Source: Microbacterium sp. 4R-513
GTDB taxonomy: Bacteria > Actinomycetota > Actinomycetes > Actinomycetales > Microbacteriaceae
DNA: 64,000 nt
Direction of reading: 5' to 3'
Assembly (NCBI RefSeq): GCF_011046485.1
Contig: NZ_CP049256.1
Span: 868,001-932,000 of the forward strand
This document shows positions 37,621 to 46,179 of this stretch, one piece after another. Made by a program: the position numbers and the translations under genes. The notes beneath the pieces were generated by a model. It was not told the DNA's origin, searched no databases, and worked only from the letters and a program-made list of their open reading frames with translations. Numbering within the stretch: position 1 is the first letter of the stretch; every line of letters starts with the position of its first letter.

Positions 37621-38292
37621 TCACTCGTAGGTGTCGGTCCAGGACGCGATGTCCACGCCGTGGTTGTCCGGCGACGCCAGTGACCACCAGGCGGGGGCGT
37701 GCGAGTCGTCGACGAGCCTTCCGCCGGCGGCGAGCGCGGCATCCACCCGTGATCGCGCCTCATCGGCCGGCACGAACACATCGAAGTGGGTCCGACCTCG
37801 CGCGGGCGCGTCCCCGGAGATCGGGTTGAAGGCGAGCTGCGGACCGCTGCGCAGCGGATCGACCGCATCGGTGTCCCCGAACGCCTCGTAGCCGAGCGCC
37901 GCCAGGAAGAACGGGCGGACGTCCGCCTGGGAGTGCTGGGCGACGTAGATGCCGACGGATTGCGCCCGCGACGGATCGGCGGAAAGGCCGAGCTTCGCCG
38001 CCGACCGCGACACGGCCGCCGCGAACTCACCCGCAGCCTCGGGGATCCCCTCGGGGTCGCGGTACGGGATGCGCACGATGACACCCTCCGGACGCAGGTC
38101 GACGTCGGGCCGGATGCCGAGACGCTCGGCCGCCTCGACGATCGGGGAGATGAGGTCGGCTGCCGCCGACAGCGAAGTCGCGGCGAAGACCGCTTGCGGG
38201 CCCGTCGCCGTGACACGCCAGTCCGAGACGCCCGGCGCCCGGTGGAACTCCGCCGCCGAGATCAGCCCGGCCCCTGTCGTCGACTCGTCCAT
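37621..38292 (-). CDS. Pterin-dehydratase-like / VOC (glyoxalase) fusion protein
   Basis: A 223-residue protein of two parts. Residues 10-105 resemble pterin-4a-carbinolamine dehydratase: VSDWRVTATGPQAVFAATSLSAAADL followed by RPDVDLRPEGVIVRIPYRD, in place of the HHPDVD catalytic site. The catalytic histidines are lost, so dehydratase activity is doubtful. Residues 115-223 resemble a VOC/glyoxalase half (GRTHFDVFVPADEARSRVDAALAAGG, then SLASPDNHGVDIASW). The ATG at 38292 is chosen because GGAAGGAG lies 6 nt upstream. The function is unknown; ligand binding or resistance is typical of VOC proteins. Confidence 0.72.
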   Translation of the reverse strand: MDESTTGAGLISAAEFHRAPGVSDWRVTATGPQAVFAATSLSAAADLISPIVEAAERLGIRPDVDLRPEGVIVRIPYRDPEGIPEAAGEFAAAVSRSAAKLGLSADPSRAQSVGIYVAQHSQADVRPFFLAALGYEAFGDTDAVDPLRSGPQLAFNPISGDAPARGRTHFDVFVPADEARSRVDAALAAGGRLVDDSHAPAWWSLASPDNHGVDIASWTDTYE

Positions 38293-38417
38293 GAGCAACT
38301 CCTTCCCACCCGTCGGACCGCCCCGCCGGTCGCAACCGGTGGCGCCGTGCGGACCCTACGGTACTCGCGGGGTCCCGCCCGCATATGATTCGGGCTGAGG
38401 CTCACAAAGGAGACGGA

Positions 38418-38981
38418 TTGTCAGAGGCAGGCTCTCGAACCACGTGGGTGCTCGTGGATGGCGAGAACATCGACGCGACATTCGGCACGTCCATCCTGAA
38501 CCGGCGTCCGCAGCCGGACGAACGGCCGCGATGGGATCGCCTCGTCGCCTTCGCAGACGGGGCGTGGCGACAGCCGGCGCGCGGCGTGTTCTACCTCAAC
38601 GCCTCCTCGGGCATTCCGATGCCGTTCGTCCAGGCCCTCAAGGCGATGGACTACATCGTCGTCCCGCTCTCCGGGGAGCCGGACGAGAAGGTCGTCGACA
38701 TCGCCATCCAGCGCACGCTGCGCGCACTGGAGAGCCGTGCGGCCGATGTGATGCTCGTCAGCCACGACGGCGACTTCATCCCCGAGATCTCCGCGCTGAT
38801 CGGGCCGGACCGGCGGGTCGGCGTCGTCGCGTTCTCGGAGTTCCGCAACGCCGGCTTCAACTCGATCCCGGGCCTCGAGAAGTTCGACCTCGAGTACGAC
38901 GCGCGGGTCTTCGACGCCCCACTACCGCGCATCCGGGTGATCCCGATCAGCGAGTTCGACCCGGGTATGTTCCTCTCCTGA
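38418..38981 (+). CDS. NYN-domain (LabA/DUF88-like) putative nuclease
   Basis: A 187-residue protein with the NYN PIN-like fold. WVLVDGENIDATFG at residues 9-22 gives the first acidic residues, and DVMLVSHDGDFIPEISALIG near 114-133 gives the second acidic cluster. NYN proteins are metal-dependent RNases or related. The start is set at TTG 38418, because AAAGGAG lies 5 nt upstream; an in-frame ATG at 38385 lacks a site. It is divergent from the VOC gene. Confidence 0.8.
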   Translation: MSEAGSRTTWVLVDGENIDATFGTSILNRRPQPDERPRWDRLVAFADGAWRQPARGVFYLNASSGIPMPFVQALKAMDYIVVPLSGEPDEKVVDIAIQRTLRALESRAADVMLVSHDGDFIPEISALIGPDRRVGVVAFSEFRNAGFNSIPGLEKFDLEYDARVFDAPLPRIRVIPISEFDPGMFLS

Positions 38982-39008
38982 TCAGAGGACTTCCGGGTAT
39001 ACGAAGGC

Positions 39009-40718
39009 CTAGCCGCAGTTCGGGCGGCAGCCGCGCTGCGTGACCGCGTCGACCAGCACGGTGCTGATGTCGGTCGGCTGCAGCGCCTGATACGCCGCGC
39101 CATCGGTTGCCGCGGCGATCTGCTCGAGCGCGGCCTGATCGGTGTCCGGCCCATAGCCGATCGCGATCACCGCAACCGGCTTCGCCGGATCCCGCAGCTG
39201 CTCGAGCTCCGCGAGAAGCCCCGGAAGGTCGAGGCCCTCGTCGTCCTCGTTGACCCCGTCGGTGTTCAGCAGGACGAGATTGATCTGCCCGGGCACGTAC
39301 GTCTCGCGCATGTACTTCACGGCCGCGAGCACGCTGTCGTACAGTCCCGTCCCGCCGCCGACGAGGCTGTCGAGCCCGTTCGCGGTGTCGATGGTGCGCT
39401 GCTTGTGCGCGGGGTCCCCGAGCGGGCCGAACGGCACGACCTCCTGCCAGTCCTGGCCGCCGATGCGGCGGCTCGAGAACACCCAGGTCGCGAGCGAGGA
39501 CTCGTCGGAGAGCGAATTGACGGCGCGGACGGCGGCCTCCTCGAACAGGTCGATGCGTCGCATGTCGGCGGTCACCGGCTGCAGCATGGAACCCGAGACG
39601 TCGTTGAGCGACAGCATCCGGGACGGGGCGGTGAGCACCTGCCACGTGCGCAGCGCCTCGGCCTGATTCACGCTGTCCATCGGGTCGGATGCCGCGACAG
39701 CACCGTCTTCCTCCGCCGTCTTCGAGTCGATCGCAGCTCCGTCCGCACCACGCAGGCCGTGCGCGGCGAGGAGGTCGCTGCGGTCCACCATCGCGGCGGA
39801 GAGGGCCTTGACTGCGGCGAGCGTGTCGTCCGAGGCATCCGCGAGGCTCACGACCGGGACGCTCACCGTGGGCTTGACGTCGGCGGGGAAGATCGGGACG
39901 AGCGGCGCCTTCGCGTCCTGGTCGTAGTCCAGCAGCGCCTGCTCGGTGGTGACGGCGATCGTGGGAGCCGTCGCGGCGGAGGTGGCAGCGAGCGCGTCCG
40001 CCGCCGTCGGGACGACACCGGTGTCGAGGCCGAGGACGAGCCCCGTGAAGGCACGGGCGTCTCCGCCGACCGCGGTCTGCAGGGCGAGAAGCGCAGCGGA
40101 ACTGGACGCGACAGTCAGAGGATCCGGGAGGACCGCGGCGACCGAGCGCCCCGCGAGGCTCGAGAAGCCCGCCTCTTCCGCTCCGAGTGCGGAAGCGGTG
40201 GCCTCCGTCGCGGCGAAGACCACGGGCGTGCTGGCGACGGCATCGCCGACCACGAGCTCCGCCGCGTCGACGCCCGTGAGCTTCGCGAGCCCGGTGGCCC
40301 GCGCCGGCCACATCCCGGAGTCGGGGACCCAGACGTCGAAGTCCGGGGCCGTCCCCGCGGCCAGCGCTGCGGCGGTGACCGCGCTGTCCTCCGCCCGGAT
40401 CGTCACCTCGGGGCAGTCGGTGCGCGACCCGGCGAGGTCGGCGACGACCGCTCCGACGGCTCCCGAGATCGCCGGATCCGCGGTGATGCGGAGGCTCGTC
40501 GCGAGGCACTCGCCCGTCGACGCGGGCGCCTGCTCGGGCTCACCGGCCGTTCCGCGCATGAAGACGACACCGAGCACGACGGCGAGCGCTGCGGCGAGGA
40601 CGAGGATGACGCCCAGGAGGATCAGCGAACGTCTCCGCTGCTGCGCTGCGCGCGCCGCGGCGCGCGTCGGCGAGTCGGCGCTGGTGGGCGCGGTCGGCTG
40701 CACTCGGACCACAGGCAC
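39009..40718 (-). CDS. Membrane-anchored substrate-binding / VWA hybrid protein
   Basis: A 569-residue protein. One membrane helix near residues 32-52 (SLILLGVILVLAAALAVV) anchors an outside part. Residues 65-330 resemble a periplasmic solute-binding fold of the extracellular-solute family (SLRITADPAISGAVGAVV, APDFDVWVPDSGMWPARAT). Residues 370-560 are a VWA domain with MIDAS motif DVSGSM and ALEQIAAATDGAAYQAL at the end. The best start is GTG 40718; no other start codon lies between it and the upstream gene. Such hybrids are seen in actinobacteria without a firm role. Three dyads lie just upstream. Confidence 0.75.
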   Translation of the reverse strand: MPVVRVQPTAPTSADSPTRAAARAAQQRRRSLILLGVILVLAAALAVVLGVVFMRGTAGEPEQAPASTGECLATSLRITADPAISGAVGAVVADLAGSRTDCPEVTIRAEDSAVTAAALAAGTAPDFDVWVPDSGMWPARATGLAKLTGVDAAELVVGDAVASTPVVFAATEATASALGAEEAGFSSLAGRSVAAVLPDPLTVASSSAALLALQTAVGGDARAFTGLVLGLDTGVVPTAADALAATSAATAPTIAVTTEQALLDYDQDAKAPLVPIFPADVKPTVSVPVVSLADASDDTLAAVKALSAAMVDRSDLLAAHGLRGADGAAIDSKTAEEDGAVAASDPMDSVNQAEALRTWQVLTAPSRMLSLNDVSGSMLQPVTADMRRIDLFEEAAVRAVNSLSDESSLATWVFSSRRIGGQDWQEVVPFGPLGDPAHKQRTIDTANGLDSLVGGGTGLYDSVLAAVKYMRETYVPGQINLVLLNTDGVNEDDEGLDLPGLLAELEQLRDPAKPVAVIAIGYGPDTDQAALEQIAAATDGAAYQALQPTDISTVLVDAVTQRGCRPNCG

Positions 40719-40753
40719 TCCGTCGGACGGCGGGTTGGGGAGCCCGTCTGCGG

Positions 40754-40814
40754 GATACGACGTCGTATCGGGGGAAATACGCCGGCGTACGTGGGGGATA
40801 CTCCAACGGAGTAT
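40754..40814. repeat. Three tandem operator-like dyads upstream of the SBP-VWA gene
   Basis: Three palindromes lie in a row: GATACGACGTCGTATC (40754-40769, perfect), TACGCCGGCGTA (40778-40789, perfect) and ATACTCC-AAC-GGAGTAT (40798-40814, perfect arms). Centres are about 22 bp apart, two helical turns. Half-sites share ATAC(G/T)(A/C)C, and G-runs separate them. The frame through this segment has no start codon, so it is very likely regulatory DNA, not coding sequence. A -10-like TATACT on the minus strand overlaps the third dyad. Confidence 0.65.
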
Positions 40815-40860
40815 AGGCGACGGCGTGTCGGGGATCGGATGCCTCGTCCGTCGAGCTCCC

Positions 40861-41787
40861 TCAGGCGGTCCGATCCGGGCTCGGCGCCGGCCTCCCCCGC
40901 GCGATCTCCCCGGTCTCATCCTCGAGCCAGCGGCGGAGGAGGAACGACACCCACGACCGATAGGGTCGCCATGCCTCGGCGATGCGGGCGTGTTCGGCGG
41001 GATCATCCGTGCCATAGAGGGTCGCCATGGCCCGGGCCAGTCGTGGCTCGTGCGCCGGTAGCACATCCGACTGCCTGACGCCCCGGACGAGGATCAGCTC
41101 GGCCGAGAAGGGTCCGATGCCGGGTATCGTCTGAAGGCTCTCGAGCGCCTCGGCGACGGGCGCGGCCGCGAGGCGGTCGCTGTCGAGCGAGCCCGAGGCC
41201 GCTGCCTCGGCGACCAGGTGCAGCGCACCGAGCTTCTGTCCCGTCAGGCCCGGAAGCGTCTCGGCCGAGAGGATCGCCTCGGGCCCGGGAAAGGCCGCGA
41301 GCTCGCCGCCGTCGGGGAAGCGGAAGCGCTCACCGTGCTGCTCTGCGATGCGGCGTTTGATCGCCGCCGCCTGGGTCATGCGGATGCGTCGGCCGATGAT
41401 GGTCCACGCCGCCGCCTCCCACGGGGTAGGGAACTGCACGGGCCGCAACCCCGGATATCGGGTGCGCAGCTGTGCGATCAGCGGGTCGCGCGCGCCGATC
41501 TCAGCGAAGGGGTCATCGAGGACGTCGAGGTTGAGGATGCGGACGAGGTCGTGCCGGATGGCCTGCACTCCAGCGCCCGACGGGTCGTGCACGACCTCGG
41601 CTTCGAGCGCGTCCTCGCGCTGGCTGACTCGGACGGCGACGGGCCGCCACGTGCGGTCGAGCGCGAACGCGAGGTCGAGTCGCCCCGTGTCGTCGCCGCC
41701 CTCTCCCGCGGGGAAGGCCATGACGAAACGCGATGCCGCGGCGAGCGAGTAGCCCGCGGGACGCGGGAGGGCGATCGTCTCGGTCAT
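40861..41787 (-). CDS. AlkA-like DNA-3-methyladenine glycosylase (HhH-GPD)
   Basis: A 308-residue protein of the HhH-GPD superfamily. The helix-hairpin-helix is LQTIPGIGPFSAELILVRGVRQSDVLP near residues 220-246, and FPTPWEAAAWTIIGRRIRMTQAA near 115-137 is the front of the GPD domain. The family removes alkylated bases. After SDVLPA the sequence reads HEPRL, so Glu seems to stand where AlkA has the catalytic Asp. No ribosome-binding site is visible, and the start at 41787 rests on family length. Confidence 0.8.
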   Translation of the reverse strand: MTETIALPRPAGYSLAAASRFVMAFPAGEGGDDTGRLDLAFALDRTWRPVAVRVSQREDALEAEVVHDPSGAGVQAIRHDLVRILNLDVLDDPFAEIGARDPLIAQLRTRYPGLRPVQFPTPWEAAAWTIIGRRIRMTQAAAIKRRIAEQHGERFRFPDGGELAAFPGPEAILSAETLPGLTGQKLGALHLVAEAAASGSLDSDRLAAAPVAEALESLQTIPGIGPFSAELILVRGVRQSDVLPAHEPRLARAMATLYGTDDPAEHARIAEAWRPYRSWVSFLLRRWLEDETGEIARGRPAPSPDRTA

Positions 41788-41926
41788 GCGCGGTCGTCGA
41801 CGGTGATGGCGGATACGGGGCCGGTCAGGGTCATGACGCGTGTCCTCTCGTCTGAACAGCATGCCTGGTCGCCGACAGGAGCGCGATCCTGCAGGGGCTC
41901 GAGGAGCGACGGCCTGCGGAGCGGGT

Positions 41927-43552
41927 TCAGCGGAGGCTGCTGACCCGATCCACGACGGGACGCCCGTCGACGAGGGTGAGCAGGACCTCAGCGCTGCCGA
42001 GGGCGACAGGGTCGACGGTACGAGGGTCCCGATCGAGCACGGTCACGTCCGCAACGGCGCCGACCTCGAGCATCCCGCCGCGGCTCCCGATCGTCCGGTA
42101 CGGCTGGGTGGTGAGACCGCGCAGCGCATCCATCGCATCCAGTGCCTGCTCCGGATGGATGGCCGCGGCATCCGCGTCGTCATGCGGGCGGCGCAGCTGC
42201 GCGTCGGCGAGGATGGCGACGGCGTCGCTCGGTGCGACCGGCCAGTCCGACCCGAGGGCGAGCGGGATGCCCGCGCGGACCAGGTCGCGGCTCCGGAAGC
42301 CGCGCGCCGCGCGCTCCTCGCCGAGCCGGCGGGACCAGTTGTCACTGCCGTCCGCCTTCGTGAACAGCGTGCAATGCGTGGGCTGCATGCTCGCCGTCGC
42401 CCGGGACCGCACGAAGACCTCGAGCGAGGCATCCGTCATCGTCTCGATGTGCTCGACCCGGTGCGTCGCGACGCCCGGGGGCAGACCGTCGATCGTGCGG
42501 ACGACGAAGTCGATGCCCGCATCGCCGATCGCGTGCGTGGTCGTCGGGACTCCACGCCTGTGCAGTTCGGTCATCGCCGCGCGGTAGTGCTCGGGATCGA
42601 GCCAGAGGGAGGCGGTCGACTCGCCGAGGCAGTCGGGCTCGTGGAGCCAGGCTGTGCCGTTGTCCACCGTGCCGTCGATCATGAGCTTGACACCCTCGAC
42701 GACCCACCGGCGCCCGCGCGTACCCTGCAGCGCCACGAGCCGCTCGACCTCCGCGACCGGCGTCCCGGGCTCGAACCACGGCGAGAGCCGCAGCCGGATC
42801 GGCAGATCACGATCGCCCTCGATCCGCTCCAGCAGCTCGATGGTTCCCGGCGCCAGGTCCTGCACCTGACCGGAGGTGAAGCCCGCTCGGGCCATACGCA
42901 GCAGGATCTCGTAGAGGAGCTCGGCCCGCTCTTCGAAGCTGAGCTCCGGCAGGACGCGCTCGACCAGACCGAGCGCCTGCATCTCGAGCAGGTATCCGGT
43001 CGGGCGGCCGTTCTCATCGGTGACGACGCGCGAGGCGTCCGTGAACGCCGCACCCCCCTCGACCCCGGCGATCTCCAGCGCGCGCGATGAGGCGATCGCC
43101 GCGTGCGCGTCGAACAGCCGGACGAAGGCCGGGCGTCGACCGGCGACCGAGTCCAGGAAGGCGTTCGTCACCTCTTCGTCGCCGAAGACGTTGGGGTCGA
43201 GCCCCCATCCGAGGAGCCAGTCGTCGCCTGTCAGCCTGTCGAGTTCGGCGGTGAGCGCGGCACCCACCTCGCTCAGGGTGCCGCAACGGCTGAGGTCGGC
43301 GCCGCGGGTCAGCGACAAGCCGAAGACCGGATGGATGTGGCTGTCGACGAAACCCGGCAGGATCGCCGCATCCGACAGCTCGATCACCTCGGACGACGCG
43401 TCGACGAGGGGCGTGAGCTGTTCGCGGTCGCCGAGGGCCAGGACCCGCCCGTCGGCGATCGCGATGCCTTCGGCCTCGGCCGGCGTGCGGTCGTCCTCCG
43501 CCATCGTGATCACCGTCCCGAAGATCACGATGTCCGCACGTGCCGCGTTCAT
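41927..43552 (-). CDS. Amidohydrolase (YtcJ-like, amidohydrolase_3 family)
   Basis: A 541-residue metal-dependent hydrolase. The HxH metal motif is FVDSHIHPVFG near residues 68-78. The rest of the TIM barrel includes EGVKLMIDGTVDNGTAWL near 292, THAIGDAGIDFVV near 345, and the catalytic Asp in LALGSDWPVAPSD near 448. YtcJ-like enzymes cleave amide or ester bonds in unknown natural substrates. It overlaps the permease stop by 4 nt (ATGA) and has GGCGGAGG upstream. With the APC permease it probably forms an uptake-and-hydrolysis pair. Confidence 0.9.
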   Translation of the reverse strand: MNAARADIVIFGTVITMAEDDRTPAEAEGIAIADGRVLALGDREQLTPLVDASSEVIELSDAAILPGFVDSHIHPVFGLSLTRGADLSRCGTLSEVGAALTAELDRLTGDDWLLGWGLDPNVFGDEEVTNAFLDSVAGRRPAFVRLFDAHAAIASSRALEIAGVEGGAAFTDASRVVTDENGRPTGYLLEMQALGLVERVLPELSFEERAELLYEILLRMARAGFTSGQVQDLAPGTIELLERIEGDRDLPIRLRLSPWFEPGTPVAEVERLVALQGTRGRRWVVEGVKLMIDGTVDNGTAWLHEPDCLGESTASLWLDPEHYRAAMTELHRRGVPTTTHAIGDAGIDFVVRTIDGLPPGVATHRVEHIETMTDASLEVFVRSRATASMQPTHCTLFTKADGSDNWSRRLGEERAARGFRSRDLVRAGIPLALGSDWPVAPSDAVAILADAQLRRPHDDADAAAIHPEQALDAMDALRGLTTQPYRTIGSRGGMLEVGAVADVTVLDRDPRTVDPVALGSAEVLLTLVDGRPVVDRVSSLR

Positions 43553-45003
43553 GCCGCCTCCGCCGCTTCCTGCCCGCCGATGCGGGCGAAGACCTCTGGA
43601 CGCCGGCGTTGGAGGTGGAGGGCATAGACCGCTCCGCCGATGAGCACCGCCGGCACGACGGCGAGGATCACCTCGTTGACGGCTGAACCGGCGGCCGTCA
43701 GGTAGTCGATCGTGATCACGAGAACGGCCAGCAGGGCGGCCATCGCCACGATCGAGAAGATCGCCGCCGGCAGGACGTACGGCTTCCTGGGCAGATGGCG
43801 GTTCTTCAGGATGAAGATCAGCACCGAGATGGAGGCGAGCAGCTGCAGCGTGATGATGCCGTAGACGCCGGGCGAGTTGACGAGGATCACGAGCTGTGTC
43901 AGCGGATCGAGGCCCGCCGTGCCGAACGCGATCACGACGACGATCGCGACGGCGGTCTGCAGCAGGCCCGCCATCCACGGGGCGCCGGTGCGGTTGGTCC
44001 GTCCGAAGAAGCCCGGCAGAATGCGGTCGCGCGAAAGCGCGTAGCTGTACCGGTTGATCGCGTTGTGGAAGGCGAGCTGCCCCGCGAAGATGCTCGTCAC
44101 GATCAGGATGAACATCGCGGCCACGCCCCAGTCGCCGACGTACTGACCCATGGCCGTGAAGAAGAACGCTGCCGGGTCTTCGGCGATGACGGCCTGCACC
44201 TGCGCGTCGCCGAAAGCCTGGATCACGAGCCACAGCGTGCCGGTGTAGAAGATGGCCAGGAACGCGACGGAGATGTAGGTCGCTCGCGGGATCGACCGCT
44301 CGGGGTTCTTGGTCTCGTTGCGGTACAGCACCGTGGATTCGAAGCCCATGAAGGCGGCGAAGCCGAAGCCCAGGATCGCGAACATCGACGGCGTGAAGAC
44401 GTTCCCGGGCGCGAACGTACCGAATTCCAGTTCGCCGGCGCGCTGGGTCAGGATGCCGATCGCGAGGATGACCAGCAGGACGGTCTCGAGCACGAGGAGG
44501 ACGCCCAGCACCTTCGCCCCGACATCCACCCCCGCGGCGGCGAGTGCGAACACCAGGACCGCCCCGATCACGGCGACCACCCACCACTGGATGTCTATGC
44601 CGAACACCGTGGCGAGCATCCCCTGCGCCATCACCCCGAAAAGACCCCAGAGTCCGATCTGCAGCACGTTGTACGACACCCAGGCGAGGAAGCCGGCGGC
44701 GAGTCCGACCACCTTGCCGAGGCCGACCGCGATGTAGGTGTAGAAGCCGCCCATCGCGGTGAGGTTCTTGGCCATGTACAGGAAGCCGATGGCGAAGATC
44801 GCGAGGACGACACCGGCGATCGCGTACACGAGCGGGGCGGAGACGCCGCCGATCAGGACGGCAAGGGGTCCGATTCCGGCGAGGACGCTCAGCGGTGCGG
44901 CGGCGGAGATGACCAGGAAGACGACTCCCCACGTGCTCAGCGCCGCCTTCTTGAGCGATCCGGTCTTGGGCGCCTCGTCGAGGAGGGTCGAGTCCAAAGT
45001 CAT
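43549..45003 (-). CDS. APC-superfamily amino acid/amine permease
   Basis: A 484-residue membrane protein with about 12-13 helices. It has the APC pattern: VVFLVISAAAPLSVLAGI in helix 1, ILGFGFAAFMGFESTVLYRNETKNPERSIPRA around residues 225-255, and YSYALSRDRILPGFFGRTN near 320. It imports amino acids, amines or related amides by cation coupling. The start at 45003 has AGGAG 6 nt upstream. The coupled amidohydrolase suggests an amide-containing substrate. The promoter lies opposite a LacI-type operator. Confidence 0.9.
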   Translation of the reverse strand: MTLDSTLLDEAPKTGSLKKAALSTWGVVFLVISAAAPLSVLAGIGPLAVLIGGVSAPLVYAIAGVVLAIFAIGFLYMAKNLTAMGGFYTYIAVGLGKVVGLAAGFLAWVSYNVLQIGLWGLFGVMAQGMLATVFGIDIQWWVVAVIGAVLVFALAAAGVDVGAKVLGVLLVLETVLLVILAIGILTQRAGELEFGTFAPGNVFTPSMFAILGFGFAAFMGFESTVLYRNETKNPERSIPRATYISVAFLAIFYTGTLWLVIQAFGDAQVQAVIAEDPAAFFFTAMGQYVGDWGVAAMFILIVTSIFAGQLAFHNAINRYSYALSRDRILPGFFGRTNRTGAPWMAGLLQTAVAIVVVIAFGTAGLDPLTQLVILVNSPGVYGIITLQLLASISVLIFILKNRHLPRKPYVLPAAIFSIVAMAALLAVLVITIDYLTAAGSAVNEVILAVVPAVLIGGAVYALHLQRRRPEVFARIGGQEAAEAA

Positions 45004-45081
45004 GTGCAACTCCTGTGGTGAATGACTTCTCAGCGGTCGGGCGCCGCCGTCTGTTGAAAGAGTGTGCACTACGATCGGCCG

Positions 45082-45103
45082 CTTGCGCAATCGATTGTGC
45101 AAG
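45082..45103. promoter_or_regulatory. LacI-type operator between the permease operon and its regulator
   Basis: CTTGCGCAATC and GATTGTGCAAG form a 22-bp dyad with one mismatch pair. It has the central ATCGAT of many LacI-family operators. It lies midway in the 147-bp divergent region and overlaps the -35 position of the promoter whose -10 is at 45125. Confidence 0.7.
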
Positions 45104-45124
45104 AATGCTCAGGAATCGTCCGCC

Positions 45125-45130
45125 TAGTAT
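45125..45130 (+). promoter_or_regulatory. -10 element of the LacI/DUF3237 promoter
   Basis: TAGTAT lies 21 bp after the LacI-type operator and 20 bp before the ATG at 45151, leaving room for the GGGGAGGAG ribosome-binding site. Confidence 0.45.
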
Positions 45131-45150
45131 CGCTCGCGGGGAGGAGTCCG

Positions 45151-46179
45151 ATGGCTGCCACGCGTCCGGCCACACTGCAAGAGGTGGCCGACCTCTCCGG
45201 AGTGTCACGAGGGACGGCATCCCGAGCTCTCACCGGTGTCGGCCGCGTCTCGGCCGAGACCCGCGCGCGGGTGATCGCAGCCGCCGCTTCGCTGAGCTAT
45301 TCGACGAACAGCGGCGCGCGAAACCTGCGTCGGGCCCGGGCCGGATCGATCGGCCTGTGGCTTCCGCGGGGGCTGAGGTTCATGGACTACTACATGAACT
45401 TCGCGTTCGGCGTCGCCGAGAGCACGCAGGACCGCGAGCTGACCGTCTCGCTCATCTCGGGCGATTTCCCCCCGGCGAAGGCGAACAGCATCCACGTCGA
45501 CGGCTTCGTGATGGCGGACGTCGACGGGGGCGACGAGCTCGCCCGTGCCATCCTCTCCTCCGGCCGGCCGGTCGTGACTTCCGAACTCGTCCCGCCCGGG
45601 ATGCCGCAGCCCACCGCCACGGTGGCAGCCGATCATCAGACGGCGACACGGATGCTGCTGGGCGGCCTCCGCGCGGGCGGTGCCGGCTCGATCGCCGTGC
45701 TCACGCCGACCGTCGACCAGATGTGGGTCGTCGGCGTGAACGACGCTGCCGGAGCCTGGTCTGCCGAAACCGGAGTGCCTCTGAGACTCGTCCCGCTGGA
45801 CGGCATCCCGACCGCCCCGCAGATTCAGCGCATCATCGGCGATCTGATCACGACGACGCCCGACATCGACGCGATCGTCTGCATTCCGGAGGGCCTCGGC
45901 GTCGGCATCCTGTCCGCCCTGCGCGAGTTGGGACGCAGCGTGCCCGAAGACATCCAGGTGGTGTCGTTCGTCGACAACGCGACGCTGCCGATCGTCCAGC
46001 CGCCGATCTCCGCGCTCGACCTGCGGCCGCGCGAGGCGGGCCTGCGCGCCGGCGAACTGCTGATCTCGCTGATCGAGGGCGAACACGAAGCCACCTCGGC
46101 GCCCACCCGGATCGAGTGGTTCGACGTCGTCTATCGCGAGCGCGAGTCCACCCGCCGCGCCCAGAGGACAGCGCCATGA
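45151..46179 (+). CDS. LacI-family transcriptional regulator (amidohydrolase/permease locus)
   Basis: A 342-residue regulator. ATLQEVADLSGVSRGTASRALTG at residues 7-29 is the helix-turn-helix, followed by the hinge YSTNSGARNLRRARAGSIGL and a PBP-like ligand domain (IVCIPEGLGVGILSAL near 255). The ATG at 45151 has GGGGAGGAG 4 nt upstream, better than an open frame from 45064. It is divergent from the APC permease/amidohydrolase operon and overlaps the next gene by 4 nt (ATGA), so it is cotranscribed with DUF3237. Confidence 0.9.
   Translation: MAATRPATLQEVADLSGVSRGTASRALTGVGRVSAETRARVIAAAASLSYSTNSGARNLRRARAGSIGLWLPRGLRFMDYYMNFAFGVAESTQDRELTVSLISGDFPPAKANSIHVDGFVMADVDGGDELARAILSSGRPVVTSELVPPGMPQPTATVAADHQTATRMLLGGLRAGGAGSIAVLTPTVDQMWVVGVNDAAGAWSAETGVPLRLVPLDGIPTAPQIQRIIGDLITTTPDIDAIVCIPEGLGVGILSALRELGRSVPEDIQVVSFVDNATLPIVQPPISALDLRPREAGLRAGELLISLIEGEHEATSAPTRIEWFDVVYRERESTRRAQRTAP

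Noticed and set aside
41927-45220. A 1097-codon run-on frame that seems to fuse the amidohydrolase to upstream sequence
   Set aside because: The part beyond 43552 lies opposite or out of frame with the APC permease, is Arg-rich and motif-free. The ATGA overlap with GGCGGAGG marks the true start.
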